Notes: generated from the sequence alone by a model not told the origin. 64,000 nt of DNA from Rutidosis leptorrhynchoides (GCF_046630445.1 NC_092333.1:184476001-184540000), one strand, 5' to 3'. Positions 35,401-45,981 are shown, counted from the stretch's first letter. Numbers and translations are program-made.

Positions 35401-35995
35401 TTAATTGTGAATTTATATATCTCTCGGGTATTACCTACCCGTTAAAAAAAATTTCACAATTAATATTTTATACAAAAGAATTTTATTACAGTCTTTATGA
35501 AAATATATATTATGTATATTTTCTTCAGATGTAACATATATTTAATGAGTTAATGTTAAATTAAACTCATTTGATTTACGGTTGAAACTAGAATTGAATA
35601 ATCCCTAAAGGCTTTAAAAAGTACATAACTTTTACGCAGTATTTCTTTAATGACATTGAAATTATGAATCAATACTTCGTTATTTGTTGATGTATGATGT
35701 TCGGTTCGTGGAATTCTTGTGAATTTCACAAAGTACGAATGATGTTATCTGAAAAGTTTCGGGTACATCGATGATGAAAGTGTAAAATCAAATATATACT
35801 TGATTTATTATGAATTGGAATTTGTTGAATTGCGACAGAGATTGTAGTTAACGCTGGTTAAGTTGCGGCCGAAGGACGTACATTATTGCATATTTGTAAT
35901 ATGAATTAACCGAGTAGTTAAGATTCACACACAATAGCTTAGCACGGAAAGATTTATTTTGATTTTAAAATATATAAAATATACATATAATTTCT
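32405..35995. other. T3 interior without recognisable gene; contains a plus-strand LTR-like promoter block
   Basis: No gag or pol domain is seen. At 32926-33090 six CGTACG-like motifs precede TATATAAA (33102-33109) and a CT-rich leader on the + strand, resembling an unrelated solo LTR starting near TGTTGATGC at 32759; its right end was not found. Short + frames around 34230-34350 and 34760-34970 include C-W-S-C-D-K-T-G-Y, a decayed zinc-knuckle look-alike. A minus frame at 34280-34546 is unrecognised. A PPT-like motif (TTAACGGGTAGGTAATACCC, minus) lies at 35425-35445. Confidence 0.4.
32926..33109 (+). promoter_or_regulatory. CGTACG motif array with TATA box inside T3
   Basis: Motifs such as GACGTACGAGTG, AGTACGGCTG, CCGTACGGTTGATG, TCGTACGTGTGATG and TCGTATGGGTG, followed by TATATAAA at 33102-33109. 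The layout parallels the palindrome-plus-TATA arrangement of the other LTRs in the window. Confidence 0.45.
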
Positions 35996-36934
35996 TCAAA
36001 GGGAATGAGTTAATTCTTCATAACTCGTTGATACAATATACGGGTTATTGATTCGTAATGATGTCCATAGTGATTCTTGAGCTGACGGAGTTTGTGATGT
36101 TATAGGTGTTGTTGATTCTGATGTTGACTGTACTGATGATGCTGGTGACGCTGACGGTACTGTTGATGCTGTTGGTAAAACAAGTTTAGCTTGTTAATCA
36201 CACACCATTTTTGTCAGGGTTTCTACTCTTCCTTCTATCATTTTGGTTCGCTTAACTGATTTATGGTTAGGGCTAGATTAGATAATCTCTAAGACTTTAG
36301 AGATTACATAATCTGCGCTGAATGTTTCTCCAATGAAGTTATGAATTAATACTTCGTCGGTTATTGTTGTTGGTATTCCTTGGTATCTACAGGGCGTATG
36401 ACATTGGTGCTCGTGGGACAGAGTGTAAAGTTGAGGTTTACGACGTGGTTGTGGTTGGGGTGGTAATGGTACTATTGGCATTGATGATGGTGTTACTGGT
36501 TATACTGCTGATGTTGCTGCTGGTGTTTGTAATCTCTGCACCATATTCTCCAAAGCCACTACTCGAGCGCGAAGCTCGTTGACTTCTTCTATTACACCGG
36601 GGTGATTGTCGGTTCGGACGAGCGGATAAATAAAATCTAAAATTTGATGTAATATATAATCGTGACGAGATACTCTGGAAATGAGCGAGAAAATGGTGTT
36701 TCGGACAGGTTCGCTGGTAAGTGCTGCAGGTTCTTCGTCAAGAGGGCAATGTGGTGGATGGAAGGGATCACCTTCTTCTTGTCTCCAATGATTGAGGAGG
36801 CTACGAACCCATCCCCAATTCATCCAGAATAGGTGATGACTGATTGGTTGATCTATTCCGGTCACACTGCTTTCGGAGCTGGAGTGGGATTCCATTTCGA
36901 AATCCGAGGAACTTAAATTAATGATGAATTCCAT
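35996..36934 (-). pseudogene. T3 leader ORF with coiled coil (broken)
   Basis: Starts at 36934 on the minus strand. The first 144 codons are open (to 36500): an acidic Ser-rich N terminus, then W-G-W-V-R-S-L-L-N-H-W, D-P-F-H-P-P-H-C-P-L, S-R-H-D-Y-I-L, and a heptad-like E-V-N-E-L-R-A-R-V-V-A-L-E-N-M coiled coil near the end. After shifts, a Ser/Thr-rich tail reads on to a stop at 35996-35998. Its position after the PBS matches ORF0 of T1 and T2, but the sequence does not obviously match them. This is the only coding capacity seen in T3. Function is unknown. Confidence 0.5.
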
Positions 36935-37355
36935 TTCGTACGATTGAATATGGATTTTTTTTTGATATGAAATGATTTTCGGTTATCGGATGGTATTCTA
37001 ATTACATAGAATATCCATATATATAGAACAAAAGATTTCGTAAATTACGGAGGAATTTACGGGATATATCAGGCAACGTTTACAGTAATAGATACGATAA
37101 GATATGATTTAGCAGATACGCTAAGATATGAATTTTTGTCTATACACTATTCATGCAATCAATGCAGCAAGACGTGTCTTAGACTAAAAATGATAAGCAG
37201 GTAATTTCCTGAGGATAATAAGTAGTTAATTTTTGACACAAAATGATAAGCAAAACTATTGATATGCAGACACGGTCGAAGTCTAGACTCACTAATGCAT
37301 CCTATCGACTTATCTGTTAGACACACTAATGCAGACCTGGTTCTCTAAGACCACC

Positions 37356-37367
37356 GCTCTGATACCA
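37356..37367 (-). other. T3 primer-binding site (initiator Met tRNA)
   Basis: The minus strand reads TGGTATCAGAGC, a perfect match to the usual plant iMet PBS, two bases from the LTR. Confidence 0.9.
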
Positions 37368-37369
37368 AC

Positions 37370-39400
37370 TGAAAGGACCCGTTCATATACATTATAAATG
37401 ATTCACAATAGTTGATTACATTGCGAGGTATTTGACCTCTATATGATACATTTTACAAACATTGCATTCGTTTTTAAAAGACAATCTTTCTTTACATCGA
37501 AAATTGACAGGCATGCATACCATTTCATAATATCCACTATCCAACTATAAATTGATTTAATAATAATCTTTGATGAACTCAATGACTCGAATGCAACGTT
37601 CTTCGAAATATGCTATGAAAGACTCCAAGTAATATCTTTAAAATGAACAAATGCACAGCGGAAGATTTTTTTAACACCTGAGAATAAACATGCTTTAAAG
37701 TGTTAACCAAAAGGTTGGTGAGTTCATTAGTTTATCATAATCATTTATTTCCATCATTTTAATAGACCACAAGAATTTCATTTCCAGTTCTCATAAATAT
37801 ACGTCCCATGCATAGAGACAAAAATAATCATTCATATGGTGAACACCTGGTAACCGACATTAACAATATGCATATAAGAATATCCCCTATCATTCCGGGA
37901 TCCTCCTTCGGACATGATATAAATTTCGAAGTACTAAAGCATCCGGTACTTTGGATGGGGTTTATTAGGCCCAATAGATCTATCTTTAGGATTCGCGTCA
38001 ATTAGGGTGTCTGTTCCCTAATTCTTAGATTACCATACTTTAATAAAAAGGGGCATATTCGATTTCGATAATTCAACCATAGAATGTAGTTTCACGTACT
38101 TGTGTCTATTTTGTAAATCATTTATAAAACCTGCATGTATTCTCACCCCAAAAATATTAGATTTTAAAAGTGGGACTATAACTCACATATCAATATTGAG
38201 ATTCAATATTGCGGGAAAGGTACGTAAACGCAACGGAGATGATAAACACTATATTGACCTCACGAGCATACCCATGAACCATACTCAATCACCTCCATAG
38301 CTATAACCCATAATTTCCTTAATCTTATCCCACTCAAAAAAACAACTTCGAAATCACTCGGACAGCACTCCGTCGTAATATTTTATGTATACTAATAATA
38401 TCTTGAGATAATACGGAGTAAATATATATATGTAAATCGATTGAGAGAGTTTAGAGAAAACTATTTTCAAGTTTCTATGAAATAATGAAACCTATTGAAT
38501 TCTATTTATAATAGATTTTTGAATTATTAAAGTAAATTATTAAGGTATGAATTATTAAAGTGAATTATTAAAGTATGAATTATTAAAGTGAATTATTAAA
38601 GTATGGATTATTAAAGTGAATTATTAAAGTATGAATTATTAAAGTTAAAGTAAAGTAAAAATAAAGTAAAGGTAAAGTTTAAGTATTGTAAAAGTATAAA
38701 ACTATGTACGTATAATATGAGTATAAATATATATAATATTAATTTAAATCGTTATATATATTTAATAAAATAAAATATAAATATCGTTATCTTTATCATA
38801 CTAGTTAAGTAATGAGTTGTCAAAAGTGGTTCTAGATATTTATAAAAGTTATATACGTTTTAATAATAAAGTTCTTTTTAAACTGAAAACGTTTTTGTAC
38901 GTTTGAAACTAAATAGATCAATCGAGTCTTTATGAGATTCAATCTTCTACTATCCTTTGTCTAGTTCTCAATGATTGACAATTTGTTCATATTTATAAAT
39001 CACTTTACCATTTTCCGAATATTATTAAAATGAAAAGATTTCTCAAATCAACGTGGGCCTTTCAACAGAGACTTGTAATCATAATTTAATATATCTGATA
39101 ATTCAATCATTTGATCTTATCTTCTAATTCCATTGATAAACATTTTGAAACAGATACAATCATATAAAGTATTTAATCTAATATTTTGTTTACGTTTCAA
39201 GTTATAATATATATACACATATACATATATAATCATATTCGTTTAATGGTTCGTGAATCGTTGGAACTTGGTCAAGGTTGAATGAATGTATGAACATAGT
39301 TTAAAATTCTTGAAATTTAACTTAAAAAATATTGCTTATCGTGTCGGAAACATATAAAGATTAAAGTTTAAATTTGGTTGGAAATTTCCGGGTTGTCACA
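37370..39400 (-). repeat. T3 5' LTR (right copy)
   Basis: 2,031 bases, very close to the left copy. On the minus strand it starts TGTGACAACCCGG and ends GGGTCCTTTCA. Confidence 0.93.
37678..38186 (-). other. Conserved LTR intron-like module, T3 right LTR
   Basis: The complement of A is at 38176-38186, B at 38133-38145, A' at 37718-37724, B' at 37679-37693, the acceptor at 37678-37680 and CTTCCGCTG at 37656-37664. The A'-to-acceptor distance is 40 bases. Confidence 0.55.
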
Positions 39401-39405
39401 GTACG

Positions 39406-39830
39406 TAGGACCCTTTGAAATCACCGAAAGAATTGGAGCAGTTGCTTATCGATTAAAGCTACCGCAAGAACTTAGTAGTGTTCATGACACATTTCACTTG
39501 TCAAATTTAAAGAAATGTTTAGCTGAAGAGGATGTCGTAATTCCTTTTGACGAAATACGAATCAATGAGAAACTCCATTTTATCGAAGAACCTGTTGAAA
39601 TCATGGACCGTGAGGTAAAACAATTAAAACAAAGTAAAATACCGATAGTTAGGGTTCGTTGGAATGCTAGACGAGGACCCGAGTTTACTTGGGAACGTGA
39701 GGATCAAATGAAGCAAAAGTATCCACATTTGTTCACTGATATCGCTCATGAAACAGGTACTACTCAAAATTTCGAGACGAAATTTTCTTTAACGGGGAGG
39801 TTATGTGATGACCCGGAAAATTTCGACTAA
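39406..39830 (+). pseudogene. T2 pol, right part: integrase C terminus and chromodomain-like end, stop lost
   Basis: The frame resumes after T3 (G-P-F-E-I-T-E-R-I-G) and carries the chromodomain-like tail (V-E-I-M-D-R-E-V; R-V-R-W-N-A; F-T-W-E-R-E-D). In T1 and T4 pol stops at TAA immediately before the AAATTTCG hairpin. T2 has CAA there, so its frame runs through the hairpin and PPT into the 3' LTR and ends at TAA 39828-39830. In chromoviruses this tail is thought to guide integration to marked chromatin. Confidence 0.85.
39767..39803 (+). other. T2 3' hairpin and polypurine tract
   Basis: AAATTTCGAGACGAAATTT (39767-39785) is followed by TTAACGGGGAGGTTA abutting the 3' LTR at 39804. Confidence 0.75.
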
Positions 39831-39864
39831 TTTAAACCAATTCTCTATATGATTTAATATTATG

Positions 39865-39926
<62 letters not shown>

Positions 39927-41421
39927 GATGTACAAGTAAAACACTAATTGCTACTGTAAAAACGACTTTGCTACAGTAAAATACTATTTGCTACAGTAAA
40001 ACACTATTTGCTACATTAAAACACTATTTGCTACAGTGAAACCGTATTTTGCTACAGTGCTACAGTGAAACCGTATTTGCTACAGTGCTACAGTAAACAC
40101 TATTTGCTACAGTAACATTATTTGCTACAGTAAACACTATTTGATGTCGACGAACTAGAAAACAAGCAGAAATGAGCTGTTCAGCCTAGCCATGCGATCG
40201 CATGGCAAAAGCACTGAAAAACTATTTACTACAGTAAATATTATGTCGATGAACTAGCAAACAAAACGCCATGCGATCGCATGGCAAAAGCACTGAAAAC
40301 CCATGCGATCGCATGGGGACCAAAATCAGGAAACATGCCTATAAAAGGCCAGTTTACTCGACGAATTATATACACTTTTTTATATTCTCTGTAATAAATA
40401 TTTATATTTATAATTATAATTTTCATTATAATTTAAGTTTAATAATAATAAGGTATATACGAGGGTGTTTTTAATTCGGGTTTCAAACCGCTTTAAGCTA
40501 AGGAAATATTGGGTATTGTTCGGGGTATTGTTCTTGAATCCAAGGCCAACCATACAGTCGTCTACCATCATTACGTCTACGCAATTTGCCTACAATATTG
40601 AATCCCAATATTGAACTGTGAGTTATAGATCCCTTTTTAAATACTTTAAATATTTTTGGGCTGAGAATACATGCAATTTATTTTAAACACAATAAGACAC
40701 AAGTACATACTAAATTCTACACTGAGTTAAACCGAAAATCCCTTAGCTTTGGTAACTAGTAGCTGCCAGTACATAGGATATGGACTGGTGGGCGCGAATA
40801 ATTGTATATGGATCCATAGGGCTTGACATCCCCGTCCGAGCTAGAGCGCTAGCCTTTTAACGGACGTATGTTATTTGAGTTTATGACACGTTGATTTGCG
40901 TGTATTAAAACGAATGGGGTAATTATCCTTATAGCATTAAGTTTAGTTACCAGGGTGCTCTGTTACGTAGAATCTATTAATAAACTTTTGATGAAATCTT
41001 GTGGTCTATCTTTATATATATTTATGACTCGAGCAATTAAACCTATAACTCACCAACATTCGTGTTGACTTTTTAGCATGTTTTATTCTCAGGTCCTTAG
41101 ACTGCTTCCGCTGTGATGTGCTTGTTGCCTGCATGGAGTCTCTCATGCTTTGTACAAAGTTTATTGCATTCAAAACAAAACTGCGTTGTGTAATAAATAA
41201 TTGGACTGCGATGTCAACCTGTAAATTAAAGACTTATGTATTTTGGGGTTTTGCTTATACCTAAGCACTCGCCCACATATTTATAACTTTCTATGTTTAG
41301 AAAGTCACTTATTTTAATGAATGCAATATTTTATCAAAACGTATCATATAGAGGTCAAAACCTCACTGTGGAATCAATGATTAACGTGCCGCATCAATAG
41401 CGATTTTGACGGGTCGTTACA
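39804..41421 (+). repeat. T2 3' LTR
   Basis: 1,618 bases, colinear with 23330-24956. Palindromes at 40189-40206, 40268-40285 and 40300-40317, TATAAAA at 40340-40346. The palindrome layout differs from the 5' LTR. Confidence 0.93.
40618..41092 (+). other. Conserved LTR intron-like module, T2 3' LTR
   Basis: A 40618-40628, B 40662-40674, A' 41043-41053, B' 41076-41091, acceptor CAG|GT intact at 41090-41092 (mutated in the 5' LTR). Confidence 0.6.
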
Positions 41422-41525
41422 CAAGTCCTCCCAATGTCTCATTTTGGAAGTCAAGTCTTCCAAACTTGGAAGTAAAGTCTTCCAAGTTATGCTGTGTTCC
41501 AAGCTTGGGAGTAAAGTCTCCCAAG
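41422..41525 (+). repeat. A1 mini-hairpin array, right part
   Basis: TTTGGAAG/CTTCCAAA around TCAAGT (41443-41464), AACTTGGAAG/CTTCCAAGTT around TAAAGT (41463-41488, 10 perfect pairs), CTTGGGAG/CTCCCAAG around TAAAGT (41504-41525). The first bases, CAAGTCCTCCC, complete the unit split by T2. Confidence 0.8.
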
Positions 41526-42557
41526 TCATGCACGATCATTTTTAAGGAAATTAAAGGCTTCTAGTGCTTCAAAATTTGGAATTAGCGTACTCTCTTATTT
41601 AGTCACGTGGGGCCCTAATTCCACGAACCTTTGTCAATGCTTTCGCCCTACTATGAGAGAAACCATAGAGTTGTGATAGAATGCTTGATGAGTGCCGGTC
41701 ATCCCGAGCCCGAGGTGGCCAATAATGGTGGGGTACCCAGTCCCTTACCTTTGGCACACCCACCTTAACCCTATACTTGGAATTGACGATTATCATTTGG
41801 AATTGACGACTATTATTTGGAATTGATGAAAAATAGATGTTTTGGGGGTATGGAGGTGGAAGAGGGATAGCTATCGCGGGTTGATGAAGTGAGCATTCTT
41901 TTTGGAAGCATAGTCTCTACACGATGTATTTCTTGATTAGTGGTGATGTGTACGATGTTCATGGCCCTTATTCATTTTGGGTGCATCTTATATATTTTGG
42001 GTACACCTTGAGTTTGTTTGAGTAGATTTGTGTTAGATGGTGATTGATTCGGAGATTTGATGTGATTGATTAGTTTGATGAGTTTATGGCTAGTTTGATG
42101 AATTTATGGCTATCTCGTGAATCCTACATATTTGGTCAAGGTCAAGGAGGTCTAAGTTGAGTTTAGGAAGATTTGATACTTTGTGATTGATGTTTGATGA
42201 CCTTCTCGTAGAAGAAGTTGACTTTGGCTGGGGGAATGATTGGTTCGGGTAGACTTAGGCTTGAAATGTGTTTGCGTTAGTGTTTGAGGATTGAAGATTC
42301 GGAGATGTGCTAGTGAAGATATTATTTGGAGCTTGCTTCGAGCTTGTGTTAGTAGAAGAAGATGATGTTTGTGCTTGGTCCTAAGCAATTGCAAGTTTTC
42401 GGAGGATACTCTAACCATCAAGTGCATATTCATGGAAGGTATCAATTTGTACCCAAACTTTTTGCGAGCATTGATCACTTACTTGTTCTCTATCTCCAAA
42501 GCTTGTTTTGTCGATTTGTTTGCTTGAAGACAAGCAAAGATTCAAATGTAGGGGGTT
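41526..42557 (+). other. A1 3' non-coding region ending in a PPT
   Basis: No gene recognised; the ORFs here are short and unconvincing. AATGTAGGGGGTT at 42545-42557 is a plausible polypurine tract directly before TGATATCGC. Confidence 0.45.
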
Positions 42558-42756
42558 TGATATCGCTCCATTTATATATGTTTTATCTCGCGATATCTCC
42601 CTCACTTTGTTCGGTTTTTGATGATCTTGGAGCTTATTTTGTGTGATATTGAGCTAAATGGCAATTTGGGGGCTAAGGACTTAATTTGGTGTAAAATTGA
42701 TCAAATCTTGATCAAAAGTGGCTAAGGAAATGGCAAGTGCAGAATTCAGCATCAAA

Positions 42757-43005
42757 AGCGTCGCTCCTCAACTAAGAGCGCTGCTCCTGTGGAGCAAACG
42801 CGCCGCACCTACCTAGAAAGCGACGTTCTTATGCACGTTTTGGCTCCATTTTCCACCAGTGGCCAGAACTGCTATTCCTACAGCCAAAAGCACCGCTCCT
42901 ATCCAGCTAAAAGCGGCGCTCCTAAAACAAAAGCGCCGCCCCTGAATGTTGCCAAAAGCGGCTTTCCTGATCAATAGCGCCGCTCCTGGGTCAAAGCGGC
43001 GCTCC
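42757..43005 (+). repeat. AGCGNCGCT palindrome array in the A1 LTR
   Basis: Cores near 42757, 42777, 42798, 42818, 42889, 42912, 42932, 42957, 42976 and 42996, mostly followed by CCT. It is the same motif as 6601-6835. Confidence 0.8.
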
Positions 43006-43035
43006 TATCGCTGTTTCAGCCCAGATTTTCAGCAC

Positions 43036-43042
43036 TATAAAA
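43036..43042 (+). promoter_or_regulatory. TATA box of the A1 LTR
   Basis: CACTATAAAAGGAAC, about 35 bases after the palindrome array. Confidence 0.65.
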
Positions 43043-43499
43043 GGAACACTATTAGGTTATTTTGCATATGCATCTTTAGAGAACAGCTGTCTTAGGTCCG
43101 AATTTCATATACAAAACCCTAATTTCATCATCCATTGGTGATTGAAGGTGGATTCAAGGAAGCTAGCTCTAGATTCATCATTCTTTAGCTCTAGATCTTC
43201 ATTTGGGTCGTAATCTCTACTTTTCCTTATTTACTTGGCATTAATTACTTGTAATAACTTGAAGATGATGATTGTTTATGTTTCTATGCTTATTATTAGT
43301 TTGATCTTAGCTATGATTGGCTAAATCTCTTGTGTTTGTTTAATTGTGCAAGTTTTAGCTGTTAATCAAAATCAATCAAAACCCCCCAATCAAACAAACC
43401 CTAGGACAATTGATAGTTTCAAATATTCGACTTACACCACTCTCTTGGAACGAACTTGATCAGAATACTTACATTGAAGTGCTATAATAAATTAATAAT

Positions 43500-43723
43500 C
43501 GGGTTCTAAGTGCTCGTTGGTTGTGTGTGCTTATTTGTAGTGTTTGAATCCTATATAAATTTTGAGGGTAAAAGATGTTCGTTGCACAACCACATCACTC
43601 ACTATTTTATATTTTCTTCTCAATCAATTTCTAAAATAATATCCAACATTTTAGTTTTTTCCTCTCGCTCAAAAATGGCAACCGGAGGAGGAACAAGTTG
43701 ATCGGCATCGAAGTACCGATCAA
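43500..43723 (+). other. Gene-start-like fragment and hairpin
   Basis: TATATAAA near 43550, a CT-rich leader, then ATG at 43675 encoding only M-A-T-G-G-G-T-S before TGA. TTGATCGG/CCGATCAA around a 10-base loop forms a hairpin at 43698-43723. It may be a truncated promoter and first exon, or LTR debris. Confidence 0.25.
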
Positions 43724-44880
43724 AAGTTACTTAATTACCTTAGACTAGTTAGGGTAAGCAAGGTTCGTTCCACGAGAGAGTTGTGGTTAAAAGCAAGCAA
43801 TTTTCAGAATTTGTTGGTGATTAAACTAATTTGAAATTAAATTTGAAATACTTAAGTTGTAGATTTAAGCAAATAACAAAAACAAGTAATTAAAAAGTGA
43901 GTAGTTGTGATCAATGGATAAAAACTTATACGTCCAAATCCCAATTGTGCAACAATTCATTCAAAAAAAAAACATATGCTTATCAAGTTTTCATCTAAAT
44001 CACACATAGACATGAATTCTTCAACTTATCAAAGATAATTATCTTTGATAAAGTTATGTAAATTAAACAACTTGTCTTTTTCCGTAACTAAATTAACACA
44101 AAGTGAATTAACAACAAACTGTTAACTTACAATAATAAGTCTTACGATAATTAAAGATAACAATTTTGCATTAAATAATAACTTGACCGATTCACATATT
44201 CATAATTCAAGAGACTTGATCCTTACAAATCACGAACTACATAAATATTTGAATGAATAAATTACATCAACTGTTTATTGAAAAAGATAAATAAACTTAG
44301 CCGAGCATGATTATGCTATGCTGATAAAAAGGCTTGAATTTTGATGAATAAATTGTGACTTGATGTTAGAGTTTGAAATACTTGAATGGAAGAATGTTAT
44401 GTTACGATTATAATCTAAAAAGTGATGAATGATGAAAATTTTGTGCATTAAAAACTTTAAATAGAAGTTACAACTTGCACCCTAAGTTAAAACATCGTCG
44501 ATAAAATCTGCGGCACAACGAATTTTACGCCGCCAATATCGTGTTTTCACGGCAATGCTCTTTTTTTGGTGTATTACCTCAACGTGTAAACACGTTGCCA
44601 CATATTCCGTTAATCTTCCATTGACCCACCGGAAAAACAAGTCAAGGGTGGTGTGTTCTTACGCCTGCTTTTTTCTTCGCGTGTTATTTGGTCGTGTCAA
44701 GACGTGCTGCAACTTATGTGTCTTCAATTCAAATGCTACTCACCGTGTTTTCACAGTGAAGCTGGCGTGTAAATACGGTGGCTTTAGAAATTCCACAAAT
44801 TCAACATCTTTTGTCCTCTTTTTGCACGTACCACTTGCAATCTTTTAAATGCACAAAAACTATTAAAAGTACTTTATTTT
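43724..44880 (-). repeat. Decayed LTR-like fragment, minus strand
   Basis: On the minus strand: an array of CGTG...CACG dyads (complement spans about 44500-44790, including CGTGTAAACACG and CGTGTTTTCACG), then CTATTTAAAG (44456-44465) as a TATA-like box, then an AT-rich leader, and GTGGAACGAACC (complement near 43765), a motif also near the ends of the A1 and A2 LTRs. Boundaries are not determined. Confidence 0.4.
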
Positions 44881-45171
44881 CACCATGTAAAACATACAAA
44901 TTCACATCATAACAACACCATTTTTAGCTTAATAAAACATACTACACAAAACATACAAATCCACATCATAATAACACTATCCTCAATTGATTTTTCCGTA
45001 AAAAAAAACACAAATGGTATTCTTTTGTCATAAAAGAATGGCAATATCGATTTTAATTAACCAGTTAGCTCCAACAAACATATATTCATTTTAGATCTTG
45101 AAGTCTCCATTTCGTGATTGAAAGGACACCACAATAACGTTAAGCTATTTTTTGTTTTGACGAAAAAATAA

Positions 45172-45176
<5 letters not shown>
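44881..45176. other. Intergenic, short direct duplication
   Basis: AAAACATACAAATTCACATC (about 44887) recurs as AAAACATACAAATCCACATC (about 44948). Nothing else recognised. Confidence 0.4.

Positions 45177-45246
<70 letters not shown>
45177..45246. repeat. (TA)n microsatellite
   Basis: A pure TA run abutting the left end of the foldback element. Confidence 0.95.
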
Positions 45247-45249
<3 letters not shown>

Positions 45250-45477
45250 GTAGGATCAAGAGGGAAGTAACCATTCGGGGGGAAGCGGGGGGAAGCAAAA
45301 ACTTTTTTTTTTTCGTTTTTTGAAAAAACTTTGTTCACGAACATTATAGATGAGATGAAAATATGAACATTTAGTAGAGACACTTTGTGATAAATGTTTT
45401 TATTTTGGCGGGAAAACGATCGAAGAAGTAATATATAACAATTATCGTGTTTTTCGAGCGTATTTTGAGGTTTTAGC

Positions 45478-45645
45478 TATTGGGGTTTAGATATTATGGT
45501 TTAGATATTAGGGTTTATAGGGTTTAGATATTAGGGTTTAGAAATTTAGGGTTTAGGGTTTAGATTTAGGATTTAGATTGAGTTTTTAACACGAACGGTT
45601 TAGAGTCTAGGGTTTAGAGTTTAGGGTTTAAGGTTTAGGGTTTGG
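45478..45645 (+). repeat. Telomere-like TTTAGGG repeat, degenerate
   Basis: Many copies of GGTTTAG and GGGTTTAG with spacers such as ATATTA. It is mirrored by CCCTAAACCCTAAACC at about 45986-46020. Confidence 0.8.
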
Positions 45646-45981
45646 TGTTTTGAGTTTATTCTCCCAAACTTTTTTCTTCACTTTAGTCTTGTTCATATTG
45701 GAAGGTAGATTCAGATCCAAGATACGCTTAAGAGTATCACTTGGTATTACATCACTCAAATCCATAGGGAACTCATCCTTCATAGGAAGGTGTTGAACCA
45801 GATTACAATAAAGAAATTGGTTTATGATCTCAAGGGGAGAACCCAAACTTTTCATAGCAGAGCTGTAAATCAGAGGAAGTTTGCTGCTATAAGCAGGGGT
45901 AGTTATAAAGTTATTGTGAACAGTATAGATAGGTGCTTTTAACATCTGAAGGTGTTCGACCACAGTCATACATAAACCCAA
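45628..45981 (-). CDS. Unrecognised 117-codon ORF in the foldback core
   Basis: An open minus-strand frame filling the unique core between the two telomere-like arms. It starts just inside one arm and ends inside the other. The product is leucine-rich without a domain I recognise (for example D-L-S-D-V-I-P-S-D-T-L-K-R-I-L-D-L-N-L-P). It could be a captured host gene fragment or chance; its coincidence with the unique core is the only positional support. Confidence 0.3.
   Translation of the reverse strand: MGLCMTVVEHLQMLKAPIYTVHNNFITTPAYSSKLPLIYSSAMKSLGSPLEIINQFLYCNLVQHLPMKDEFPMDLSDVIPSDTLKRILDLNLPSNMNKTKVKKKVWENKLKTPNPKP

Larger units (their letters stand above)
30337..39400 (-). mobile_element. 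T3: non-autonomous chromovirus-type LTR element, minus strand, nested in T2
   Basis: Direct repeats 30337-32368 and 37370-39400. On the minus strand they begin TGTGACAACCCGG and end GGGTCCTTTCA. The target duplication GTACG (30332-30336 and 39401-39405) is exact. The minus-strand PBS is perfect and the PPT-side hairpin is present. The 5 kb interior has one leader-type ORF but no recognisable gag core, RT or integrase, so it would depend on enzymes from relatives. Confidence 0.93.
23330..41421 (+). mobile_element. T2: chromovirus (probably Tekay) LTR retrotransposon, containing nested T3
   Basis: The LTRs 23330-24956 and 39804-41421 both begin TGTGATGACCCGG and end GGGTCGTTACA. The target duplication CAAGT (23325-23329 and 41422-41426) is exact. 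Between them lie PBS, leader ORF0, gag-pol split by T3, hairpin and PPT. It sits in the A1 3' region, precisely in the loop of one mini-hairpin. Confidence 0.95.
2549..43480 (+). mobile_element. A1: decayed Athila-type Ty3/gypsy element, split by L1, T1 and T2(T3)
   Basis: Its pieces lie in order on the + strand: protease to integrase (2549-6366), a spacer with a palindrome array (6367-7600), ORF3 (about 7678-7796 and 21307-21999), a 3' non-coding region with a hairpin array (22000-23329 and 41422-42557), then an LTR from 42558. Its 5' LTR and gag N terminus are left of the window. The assignment rests on Athila-type RT (YCFLDGF; F-M-x-D-F-S-V-F-G), an ATHILA-like ORF3 and GC-palindrome LTRs. 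The right end is uncertain (about 43480). Most of this interval by length is nested T1, T2 and T3. Confidence 0.75.
42558..43480 (+). repeat. A1 LTR (3' LTR), right end uncertain
   Basis: Begins TGATATCGCTCC after the PPT. It contains about ten AGCGNCGCT units (42757-43005), TATAAAA (43036-43042), a leader, and an Athila-like tail with CTTGGAACGAACTTG (near 43445). No matching right terminus or target duplication was found. Confidence 0.55.

Noticed and set aside
41599..42646. Several short ORFs in the A1 3' region
   Set aside because: Overlapping on both strands, no recognisable motif, in non-coding retroelement sequence.
43670..43701. Host gene start (M-A-T-G-G-G-T-S)
   Set aside because: It stops after eight codons; no exon continuation found.
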